In this document: piece after piece, positions 27,600 through 35,729 of the stretch | Position numbering within the stretch: the stretch's first letter is position 1 | How the letters are laid out: each line of letters begins with the position of its first letter | Source of the DNA: Euglena gracilis | Lineage: Eukaryota; Euglenida; Euglenophyceae; Euglenales | Assembly (NCBI GenBank): GCA_039621445.1 | Contig: CP154957.1 | Span: 17,864,595-17,928,594, forward strand | Direction of reading: 5' to 3' | DNA: 64,000 nucleotides | Translations under genes and position numbers: made by a program | The notes under the pieces: model-generated | The model's database searches: none | Told to the model about the DNA's origin: nothing | The model's input: only the letters and a program-made list of their open reading frames with translations

Positions 27600-27975
27600 C
27601 AGTACCCCCCCGGGGGGGGGCTGGACTGCAGCTAGTCCAAATTTGGCTAGTGGGTTTTCTAGCAGACCCCCCCCGGGGGGGGGGGTCTGCTAGCAGGGCT
27701 AGCTAGTGGAAAATTTTTTTCCAGTGACCGGCGCAAAGCGCCGAAAATTTTTTTCGGGACCCCCAAAAATGGCCAAAAATGCCCATTTTTGGCCATTTTT
27801 GGGAATTTTTGGAACAAAATCAGCCAAAAACCTGTTAAAAACCTCATTTTTTCTCCGGCAGTCCGGGGGACCCCCGGACCCCCCCCCCCGGGGGGAGGGG
27901 GGGTCTAGCTAGTCCACTTTTTCCAGTGTCTAGCCGATTGGCTAGCCAGTACCCCCCCCCCCCCGGGGGTCCTTA
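27600..27975. mobile_element. Foldback element, family with CTAGT/CTAGC word
   Basis: tacccccccgggggg at the left and agtaccccccccc with ccgggggtcc at the right. gctagtcca, tctagcaga and tctgctagc surround C/G runs, and the core has ggcgcaaagcgcc at 27730-27742. Outer arms aggcatttgcttaagg (27579-27594) and ccttaagcaaaagcct (27970-27985) are also inverted. Confidence 0.65.
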
Positions 27976-28270
27976 AGCAAAAGCCTGGTCATGATCTTCA
28001 TCACGTGGTTTTTGTGTGCACTTTTTTGTGAGCAACATTTGAGTATGTCCATTCAACCCCCTAAACAAATGTTCAAAAAGAACAGACCTTCTTGCGCCCA
28101 GAGGGGGAGGGTGTTGTGATAGGCCTGCCAGCCAGCCCCTTTTTTTTTGCAGGTCCTGCCTAAAAAAATTCAAAGAAGTTCCGAAGTAATTTCGGTCCCC
28201 CCCCCCCCCTGCTGCGCAGGAGGGGGGAGGATCTGCTGGCTGCCGGGCTAGGTGCATTCCTCTTGGGACT

Positions 28271-28325
28271 GCCCCCCCCCATTATGTACCTCCCCCTCAA
28301 GGGTACATAATGGGGGGCAATGGTA
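28271..28325. mobile_element. Compact foldback hairpin with ATTATGTACC word
   Basis: gccccccccc attatgtacc and gggtacataat ggggggc are inverted around ctcaag. The right side continues aatggta, similar to the catggta end of other families. Confidence 0.6.
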
Positions 28326-28815
28326 ATTCTGAAAAAAAAATCCAGGCGGGCAGTAAAATTTCCAACTGTGGTTTTAAAAAAAAAACCCAGGGGGGCAGTA
28401 AAACTTCCAACCGTAATTTGAAAAAAAAGCCTGGGGCAGCTAAAATTTTTCCAAGTGTAATTTTCAAAAATCCTAGGGGGACAAAAATTCACAACTGTAA
28501 TCCTAAAAAAAAAAAACCGGGGGGCAGCCAAATTTTTCACCAATTCTGAAAAACCCCATGGCGGCGGCTTTAATTTCCGACCGTAATTGTCAAAAAAACC
28601 GAGGGGGGCTGCCAAAATTCACGACTGCAAATCTGGAAAAAAGACCCAGGGTGATAGTAAAATTTCCAACCATGATTTTGAGAAAACCAGGGGGCAGCCA
28701 AAATTTCCAACTGTAATTCTGAAGGGAAACCCCCAGGGGGGGTTTCCCTTCCAAAACTTGCAACTGTAATCCTGGAAAAAACCCATGGGGGGCAGCTAAA
28801 ATTTCCAACCGTGGT
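28326..28815 (-). repeat. 45-bp satellite, array 2
   Basis: About 11 units of ggcagccaaaatttccaac, cgtaattctgaaaaaaac and a short G run. More diverged than array 1. Confidence 0.85.
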
Positions 28816-29600
28816 TCCCCCCAAGCCCAAGTTTGGGAAGATTTTAACCCCCCCCCCCCCGAACGGCCATTTTGGCAAAATGGGATGCCTCCAGGGTAGA
28901 GGGCCAATCCCTCAGGGAAGGGGAGCTCCGTCAGAGCAGCACCTTTTTTTTCCAGCTGGGTCTGTGGGGGTATCTGGGTGTCCTTCGTCGCACACCTCTC
29001 GAAGATGAAGGGGTCTAGAGGAGCAGAGAGACCGCAGATGATGGTGTCGCATGGTGGCATGTGGATGACGCGATCGTGATCATGGTGGACAATGGTCATC
29101 ATCTGCAACATGGGTGCGTTGGGAGAATTTTAATTTTAAGAGTTTTTTTTTGTGTGCAAGAGACTTTGGAACCAACATCTGGAGAAATATGGGGCATTTT
29201 GGGTCCCTCTTGATTGGGGCAACAGTGTGGTTGGTTACCCCGTTGGCAACAGGCACACGTGCAGGCACAATGAAAGTTGGAGGGACCCCCTTTGGGGGGG
29301 GGTCAGTCAAAGGTTTGTTTTTTATAAGGATGACCCAGAAATGATTTCACCGTGACAATTCAGGGGCCAGCACCCAGGAGTACTTTTACTGGCATCCTTT
29401 GGAAAGGACTGGGTGTGATGGTGATGGTGATGATCATGAGGATTTATCACGTTCATTACATGCTGCTTTCTTCAGCCTACCCCCCCCCTGCCTCTCAACC
29501 AGGGGTTTTTTTTGTTGTGGACCCGGCTGGGTAGGGTGGGTCCGGCTGAGTGCCCCTGGGGGGGGTCACCCCGGAGGATCACGGTTGTGAATTTTACCTG
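28816..29600. other. No gene identified
   Basis: Mixed sequence with one long C run at 28850. A minus-strand stretch at 28950-29110 has balanced composition but no recognised feature. Confidence 0.35.
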
Positions 29601-30980
29601 GGACCCCCGGGGTGTTTTTTTTCTTCCAGAATTATGGTATTTTCAGGATATTTTTGTTTGATCCCCCCTGGGTTTTTTCAGAATCACGGTTGGAAATTTT
29701 GGCTGGACTCCCTTGGAAATTTTGGGTGAACCCCCTGGGTTTTTTCAAACTCACAGTTGGGAAGCTTTGGCTGGACCCCCCCCATGGGTTTTTTCCGAAT
29801 CACGGCTGGATATTGCGACTGAAACTCCCTGCATTTTTCAGAATTACGGTTGAAAATTTTGCTGCCCTGGGTATTGAAGTTTGGAAATTTTGGCTGGACC
29901 CCCCTGGGTTTTTCAGAGTCATGGTTGGGAATTTTACCTGGGCCTCCTGGGGTTTCCCCCCCAGAATTACAGTATTTTCTTCGATCCCCCCTGGGTTTTT
30001 TCAGAATCAACTAACTAAAACTAACTAACTAACTAATAATAATAATAATAATAATAAACTAACGTTTGGAAAATAAAATAAAATTTTGGGTGAACCCCCT
30101 GGGTTGTTTCAGAGTCACGGTTGAGAATTTTAGGGAATTAAAATGGGATTTCAAACAGCGGATCTGGAAAAGAGGGAAAATATGGGGTCCCATTTCCTAA
30201 CGTTGAAACAGGCAAAAGCAGACCAAAAACCATTCACAACCCTCCTTTTACAGACAATGAACACCATCACCATGCACATCCATGACCGGTATTTTCAGGA
30301 TATATTTGTTGGATCCCCCTGGGTGTTTTTCAGAATCATGGCTGGGAAGCTTTGGCTGGACCCCCCTAGGTTTTTTCAGAATCACGGCAGGAGATTGCAG
30401 CCAAAACCCCCTGCCTTTTTCAGAATTACGGTTGGAAATTTTGGCTGCCCCCCCTGGGTTTTTTTAGAATCATGGTTGGAAATCTTGGCTGAACCCCCTG
30501 GGGGTTTTTCAGAATCACGGTTGGGAATTTTACCTGGGCCCCCCGGGGTGTTTTTTTTTCCAGAATTATGGTATTTTCAGGATATTTTTGTTCGATCCCC
30601 CCTGGGTTTTTTCAGAATCACGGTTGGGAAGCTTTGGCTGGACTCCCCTGGGTGCCAACGTTTGGAAATTTTGGGAAACTGAAACTCCCTGCATTTTTCA
30701 GAATTACGGTTGAAAATTTTGGGTGCCCTGGGTATTGAAGTTTAGAAATTTTGGCTGGACCCCCCTGGGTTTTTCAGAGTCATGGTTGGGAATTTTACCT
30801 GGGCCTCCTGGGGTTTCCCCCCCCAGAATTACGGTATTTTCTTCGATCCCCCAGGGGTTTTTTCAGAATCACGATTGGAAATTTTGGCTGGACTCCCCTG
30901 GGTGTTAACGTTTGGAAATTTTGGGTGAACCCCCTGGGTTGTTTCAGAGTCACGGTTGAGAACTTTAGGGAATTAAAATG
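29600..30980 (+). repeat. 45-bp satellite, array 3 (forward orientation)
   Basis: About 27 units of ggttttttcagaatcacgg, ttggaaattttggctgg and accccccctg. An (taa)n/(ctaa)n stretch at 30010-30062 and a duplication of about 90 bp (cggatctggaaaagagg at 30160 and 31018) interrupt or flank it. Confidence 0.9.
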
Positions 30981-31119
30981 GGCCAAATTGGCCAAAAACT
31001 GCCGGATTTCAAACAGCGGATCTGGAAAAGAGGGAAAATATGGGGTCCCATTTCCTAATGTTGAAACCGTGTTTTGGGCGAAGATTTAAGACTTTTAAAG
31101 TCTCGAAATCGGCCCTTCC

Positions 31120-31165
31120 GCGCCTTCGACCACGGCGCCTTCGGCGCCGCGGTCCCCGCCCCCAG
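31120..31165. repeat. GC hairpin GGCGCCTTCGGCGCC
   Basis: ggcgccttcggcgcc sits in ccgcgccttcgaccac context between AT-rich stretches. It is the same small hairpin as in several foldback cores, here without C/G runs. Confidence 0.6.
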
Positions 31166-31534
31166 GCTCCCCCTAACTCTTGGCCCAAACACAGTTCTTG
31201 ACACAAAAACAGACAAAAACAGACCAAAAACCATTCACAACCCTCCTTTCACTTTCGCATTTAAGACTAATTTCACACTACTATTTCAGACTCATTTTGA
31301 GATTATTATAATTTCACCGCCATTTGAGGTTATTAAGAAGCGCCATACTGTGTAAAGGCGCTGCACATAACGCGAAACCTTGCGCGATAGTAAAAAAATT
31401 TGGGACACTGAGAGCCCGTGCGTCAGCACGGGCCGGGGCCTGCTTGTTATGCATACAGTGCTTATTTTCAGCGATCGTGCATTCCAAAATTTGACGTCCT
31501 AATTTGTGAAATCCCACACCTCAGGTGCCATACA

Positions 31535-31730
31535 GCATATCAATTGAAAGCTCTCACCAAGACCTTTCATTTGGTACCCTCAGAACTCAGCTACACTGCA
31601 CAGCACTCTGAAAATCGGCGATCGCATTTTCCGACCCTGTTTGCAAAGTCGAAATTCCTATGTTTCACCAGCCATGTTGCCCATCGATCGAAAGCTCTTC
31701 TCCAGGGCTTTCAGCAGATGGCCTTAGATT
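31535..31730 (+). repeat. Dispersed repeat with GAAAGCTCTT hairpin motif, two copies
   Basis: tcaattgaaagctctcacc (31547) and cccatcgatcgaaagctct (31680) lie 130 bp apart, each followed by a pairing ctttca. Partner copies lie at 4560-4625 and 44305-44335. Confidence 0.6.
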
Positions 31731-31914
31731 TCAGCCGTGCTGCATGGTACTCTATTTCAAAAATTCCCCAAATTTGGCCAAATGGAAATTGTTGCACAAA
31801 ATACCCAAATATCTGGCCAAATACCCCCCAAAAACTGCTCAGATGTGATTACCACATGTCTACTAACCATTTTGGACATTTTTTGGCACATTTTATTTTG
31901 GGTCCCCTGGACCC

Positions 31915-32125
31915 GCCCGAACGCCGGTTCGGTGCAAAAATTTCTGCGCCGAACCGGTTTCAAGGAAATTTTTGGCAGAAATGTCCCAAAACTTGCCAAA
32001 AATGATTGAAAATATGCATTCAAAAATTTTTCCGAGCAAAACCTTAAAACCTTGTTGGCATTTTTTTGTTTTTTTTGGAAAAAACATTGTTAGAATTGAA
32101 AAAACAAAAAACAAAGTCCAAAAAA
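31915..32125 (+). repeat. Dispersed repeat with hairpin head
   Basis: cgaacgccggttcggtgc and ggcgccgaaccggtt-like arms form a hairpin at 31917-31963 that shares gaacgccggttc with the 4781 palindrome. The following 150 bp (ggcagaaatg.ccca, gatatgcattcaaaaattt-like, aaaaccttg) recur at 43571-43720. Confidence 0.7.
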
Positions 32126-32336
32126 AACAGGTTGCCAACTATGGTGCCAATTAATTGTTTCGGGAAGTCGAACGATTAATTGCGATAAATCGGGAGGTGT
32201 CGGACGATTAACGATTAATTGGTCAATATAGGATACTTTCTCACAAGAACACAAAAAAAACAACATCCACAAAAAGAACAACAAAAAAAATTGCGCGGAA
32301 GCCCTCAGAAAAAGAATACCTTTAACAGTACAGCAG

Positions 32337-32405
32337 GCGAATAGCTCAGTGGTGGAGCGCAGGGTTAATAACCGATGGTTCTGGGTTCGATCCCTGGTTC
32401 GCCCT
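32337..32405 (+). tRNA. tRNA-like sequence, probably a tRNA-derived repeat
   Basis: ggcgaat/gttcgcc can pair as acceptor stem. D-arm agctcagtggtggagc and T-arm ctgggttcgatccctgg are good. The anticodon loop ttaataa would give AAT, but its stem has only two or three pairs. A decayed tRNA or SINE head is more likely than a working gene. Confidence 0.5.
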
Positions 32406-32456
32406 CCTTTGGTGTACATTTTTGAATTTGTTCTTGGAAACAATTCAAAAGCAAAA

Positions 32457-32668
32457 CTACCACCCCCCCCCTTTTATTTGAGCACACCCACGGGCCAAAG
32501 GACCCCCCCAAATGCTCAAATAAGGGGGGTCAAATAAGGGGGAGTCAAAAATTCCTTTAGAAATAGGGCAAAAAATTTTTCGGTGCCTTCGGCGCACGAA
32601 AAAAAAATTTCCTCCGGACCCAAATGCTCAATTAAGGGAGGGGTCAAATAAAGGGGGGGGGTAAGGTA
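32457..32668. mobile_element. Foldback element, family with TTATTTGAGC/CAAATAAGG word
   Basis: Left taccaccccccccc then ttttatttgagc. Right gggtcaaataaagggggg then taaggta. Internal copies lie at 32513-32547, and the core hairpin is ggtgccttcggcgc at 32582-32595. Confidence 0.7.
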
Positions 32669-32728
32669 TGGACCGGACCCAGACAGTGGTGCTCTGACCA
32701 ACTTAGGAATCACTGGCCAAAACCAATG

Positions 32729-32870
32729 GGGGGTTGGTACACCCCCCCCCCCTCTCCGAGGGCCTCACCGCACCATTTACCCCCCCCTGGCCGGACCCCC
32801 TCGCCAAGGTTGGTAATTGATCTTGCATTTGGGGGGGGTCCGATATTTTGCGAGGTCTTGCACCCCCTTG
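32729..32870. mobile_element. C-run element inside the BED finger frame
   Basis: ggtacacccccccccccc, ccatttacccccccc and gaccccctcgccaagg occur here and again at 33412-33520 (ggtacaccac, gccatttacccc, gaccccctcgccac). Together with ggttggtaattg/caattaccaacc they form a pair of arms in partly inverted order. Confidence 0.5.
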
Positions 32871-33132
32871 CGACATCTTTGGCACCAGGAAAGAAGCTTG
32901 TGATGTCCTTGGCACTGGTAACCGTCTGCCGGTACTCCACAGGGTGGTGATCCCGCATGTGGTTGTGAAGGTCGGTGGTGTTGGACCGCTTCCCCAGCAC
33001 TTTGGCACCACAAGGGACGGGCTGACCACTGTCTCCCAACTTTGTCAATTTGCAGCGCCAAACAGTGCCAACCCAATCGGGGCCTTGGCCTTGGCTTCCG
33101 ACATCGTCAAAAAACTTCTTGAACGCAGCCAT
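32840..33132 (-). CDS. BED-type zinc finger fragment (hAT-transposase-like or derived gene)
   Basis: From ATG at 33132 the frame reads MAAFKKFFDDVG ... GTVWRCKL ... VPCGAKV ... NTTDLHNHMRDHHP. This is the BED finger pattern: W, two Cys (here 13 residues apart, longer than usual), a T-x-L motif and H-x4-H. BED fingers bind DNA and are typical of hAT transposases and their derived regulators. After about 100 residues the frame runs into C-run repeat sequence and loses sense. No RNase H-like transposase core is seen nearby, so this is an exon or a broken fragment. Confidence 0.55.
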
Positions 33133-33239
33133 TCTGCAGATGGGAAGGGACAAAAGCCGATGGATTTGCGATAATTGAGGTCACAACGGCCCCCCCAAAA
33201 TTAGGAATCCCCCCAAATTTGACCGAATTAGGCATCACC

Positions 33240-33362
33240 ACCGAAAAATTGAAGGTGCGATATTTTTGCGATATTTGCGAGATATTGCACCCCCGATCGA
33301 TATTTGTCGATATTGCGATATTTGCGATATTGTGCGATAACCAATTACCAACCTTGCCCTCG
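33240..33362. repeat. Short tandem TTTGCGATAT repeats
   Basis: gcgatatttttgcgatattt, tgcgagatattg and cgatattgcgatatttg repeat about ten times in 110 bp next to a C-run element arm. Confidence 0.75.
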
Positions 33363-33411
33363 CCATGCCACGGGGATTTTCGCAATTTTTTTGAAGGAAA
33401 ATTTTGTTGGA

Positions 33412-33525
33412 AACCATGGTACACCACTCCCCCCCTGGTCGCCGACCCCCTCGCCACGCCATTTACCCCCTCCCCCCCGCCATTCGGACCCCCTCGCCAC
33501 GGCGTACCAACCCCCCAATACAGGT
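33412..33525. mobile_element. C-run element arm
   Basis: ggtacaccactcccccc at the left and ggcgtaccaacccccc at the right, with two copies of gaccccctcgccacg. Related to 32729-32870. Confidence 0.5.
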
Positions 33526-33595
33526 CACTTCACACTGAACATTCATTGCGATGAGGGAATGGTGATGCTGAAGAAAACTAGGGTTGCAAGCCGAT

Positions 33596-33789
33596 TACCC
33601 TCACCCCCCCCCTCAAAGTGCCAACCTCCAGGCACCGCGGGACCCCAAAACAGCCACTCTAGGCTCCCCTCCTCTTTGGGGGGGGGTCAAATTTTGGGCT
33701 TCAGCGCCTTCGGTGCCAAAAGAAAAATGCCCACTTTGAGGGTGAACCAAACTTGCCAAAAAATGCCCACTTTGAGGGGGGTGAGGGTA
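33596..33789. mobile_element. Foldback element, family with CTCAAAGTG/CACTTTGAG word
   Basis: Ends taccctcaccccccc and ggggggtgagggta are inverted, followed inward by ctcaaagtg and cactttgag, giving about 24 bp terminal inverted repeats. The core contains gcgccttcggtgcc at 33703-33716. One of the cleanest copies of the architecture. Confidence 0.85.
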
Positions 33790-33816
33790 TACGTCTTGCT
33801 GGCTTGGAAGGTATCA

Positions 33817-33893
33817 GAAGGCGAATGGCCCAGCAGTAGAGCGTTCGGTCGTTAACCCTGTGGTCGTGGGTTCAATTCCCATCTCGTCTTTTT
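33817..33893 (+). tRNA. tRNA-like sequence (Asn GTT-like), decayed
   Basis: aggcga/tcgtct can pair as acceptor. The D-arm ggcccagcagtagagc and T-arm gtgggttcaattcccat are recognisable. The loop tcgttaa contains GTT but has C where U33 should be, and the anticodon stem is weak. It resembles the copy at 32337-32405, so a tRNA-derived repeat is likely. Confidence 0.5.
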
Positions 33894-33941
33894 TGGTTCG
33901 ATTTTTGTTGATAAAAAACTGTGCGAATTGGTGAAAAATCT

Positions 33942-34014
33942 CACACATGGTGGGGTTTGAGCCCACGACCTCGCACTTGTGAAGCGTGCGCTCTACCGCT
34001 GTACGATATCAGAA
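33942..34014 (-). tRNA. tRNA-like sequence (Val CAC-like), decayed
   Basis: On the minus strand: D-arm tacagcggtagagc, anticodon stem-loop cacgc-ttcacaa-gtgcg (one mismatch, loop gives CAC) and T-arm gtgggctcaaaccccac. The acceptor ends do not pair. It lies 50 bp from the previous tRNA-like unit in opposite orientation. Confidence 0.5.
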
Positions 34015-34186
34015 CATTTTTCATCTTAGCCTCGGTCTTGAACATTGGGATGTGGGGTCTTTGTGCCTGAGGTGGTGAGATGTTATCCTTTTGTTTTTGT
34101 GCAGCACCTGTTTGTGGACCGATTAATCTGCCCCCACCGAACGATTTGATTAATCGGCGGCTACAGACGGTTAGTCGATTAATCGA

Positions 34187-34566
34187 TTAATCGAATCTAC
34201 CCGAGTTCGACTTGTGGAATTCCTTGTACTTTTTGTACAAGGTTGCGTACTCCTCCGGGGGCTTCTGGGCGACACATTTGGGGTCCTTGTGGAACGATTT
34301 CCGATCCACTGGATTGTATACGTGTGCAAGGGGTAATCCCAAGTCAGGTGCACTATTGTAGGGGTTGTGGCAGACAGTGCATAGCCACCAAAAACGGTCT
34401 TCCATTTTGTCAACGATGAATTCATCGCCGAAGTATTGTGCCAGAACACGTGGTGATCGGGCAGTATAATACTGCCAGGTCACGTTCTGGTTGAAAGACC
34501 ATTTTTTGCCTTGACAAAACAGCGGCTGGTAAGGTATGGGAACGTTCCGAGGTAGTCTTTTCCTAA
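34187..34566 (-). CDS. Unrecognised exon-like frame
   Basis: After a possible acceptor ctcgttag at 34567 the minus strand reads LPRNVPIPYQPLFCQGKKW, then FIVDKMEDRFWWLCTVCHNPY and HVYNPVDRKSFHKDP, with a stop at 34187. It is rich in aromatic residues and has a C-x2-C pair. The composition is protein-like and unlike the surrounding repeats, but I know no family for it. The AT-rich stretch 34567-34716 upstream is probably an intron separating it from the helicase remnant on the same strand. Confidence 0.45.
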
Positions 34567-34708
34567 CGAGATTTTTTAAGCCCCCCCCCTTTGATTGTTT
34601 GGGGCGTTTGGAAGAGGGAAAAGGAGTGGTGAGATTTGGGATTTGTTTGTGTGATTTCAGTGTAATTTGAAGTTCTTTTAATTTGATTTGAATGTAATTT
34701 GAATGTAA

Positions 34709-35080
34709 TTAGAAATTAATTAGGGAGCTGTTGGCCCCGGAGGCCGTCGACCCACCGGAGGGTGACGGTGCGCTTCTCGTGTCGTGGTCGATGGATTGGA
34801 GGACGGCGCGGCGATTGTTGACGACCTGGGGGGTGTTGCTGCCGTCGGGCTGCTTCCGGTCACGGAGGGTGTTGCGGCCGACGACCTCCATCCCCTCGTC
34901 GTAGACGAAGTTCTGGAGGTACTCCCAGTGGCGGGGGGCGCGTCGGGTCCATCCGGGGTTCATCTGCGAGTTGTCGCGGGCGGGGTTACACACCGGTTGG
35001 GTGACGAGCTGCTCCGGGTTCCACGTGGTGTCTATCGGCTGCGGTGGTGGGGTCGTCTGTGTCTTTGTTGACCGATTCAT
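34709..35080 (-). CDS. Unrecognised frame downstream of the helicase remnant
   Basis: From ATG at 35080: MNRSTKTQTTPPPQP ... TTWNPEQLVTQPVCNP ... APRHWEYLQNFVYDEGMEVVGRNTL, ending at TAA 34709. It overlaps the end of the helicase frame in another frame, so one of the two needs a frameshift. GC-rich third positions suggest former coding sequence. Confidence 0.35.
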   Translation of the reverse strand: MNRSTKTQTTPPPQPIDTTWNPEQLVTQPVCNPARDNSQMNPGWTRRAPRHWEYLQNFVYDEGMEVVGRNTLRDRKQPDGSNTPQVVNNRRAVLQSIDHDTRSAPSPSGGSTASGANSSLINF

Positions 35081-35729
35081 GGTTGGTGTTGTGTTTGCGC
35101 CATGAACCAGGCTGCACGGTCTCCATGCGGGTGTGGAACTCCTTGCGGACGTGCGCAGCGTCGAAGCAGGGGTTGTTGAGAGAGGTCTTGAAGTCGACGT
35201 AGACGGTCTCGAGGTCGAAGGGGTAGACGTTGTGATCAGGGTGGTGCTCCATCTAGCGCGTCATGCAGTACCAGTTGCAGGCCTCGCGCGTCTGGTTGGT
35301 GTGGCAGAGGAAGCGCCACATGGGGACGTTGGGGCGGACGGGGAAGTCCTCGGGGTGGAGGGTGGTGGTGACGCACGCGGGGTTGGCGCAGATGGCATGG
35401 AGGAGGGGGTCGTCTGTGCGCATGCACTCGGTGAGCTGGACTCAACGCCCACCACAGTTGCGGACGCGGTCGTAGACAAGGTAGGGGAAGATGTCGGTGT
35501 CGAAGTAATTGTAGTTGTCGGAGGGGAGGGCGTAGGCGTAGGGCTCAACGGGGGGCAGCTGGTAGAAATTGCTGGAGAGGACGATGCGGGTCTGGGTGGA
35601 GACGAGGTGGAAGAGGACGAGGCACTCCAGGAGGGCGAGGGGGATCATGGAGATCTTGTCGACAACGAGGAGGTCGATCTCGAGTTGGCGGAGGTGGGCG
35701 GCGAAGCGCTTGCTGTAGACGACGGCCAT
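34986..35729 (-). pseudogene. PIF1-like helicase remnant cut by the satellite
   Basis: The minus strand reads LEIDLLVVDKISMIPLALLECL then TRIVLSSNFYQLPPVEPYAY. In PIF1/RecD-like helicases these are the Walker B box VDEISM and the motif GDxxQLPPV, so here the Walker B Glu is Lys and Gly-Asp is Ser-Asn. Two in-frame stops follow (TGA at 35442-35444 and TAG near 35253), each with sensible sequence after it (LTECMRTDDPLLHAICANP, VYPFDLETVYVDF). The Walker A half is absent: the satellite begins at 35727, exactly where the frame breaks off. PIF1-like helicases occur as cellular genes and in Helitrons; no Rep domain is seen here. Confidence 0.65.

Noticed and set aside
33942-34014. tRNA reading UGA (anticodon TCA)
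   Set aside because: A loop giving TCA needs C at position 37 and only four stem pairs; the register giving CAC has U33 and A37. The acceptor stem does not pair in either case.
34986-35729. Alternative genetic code with UGA/UAG as sense
   Set aside because: Suggested by in-frame UGA in gag-pol and UGA/UAG in the helicase remnant, but the helicase has also lost catalytic residues, and the LINE frame of over 1000 codons has no in-frame UGA or UAG. Decay and readthrough explain it better.
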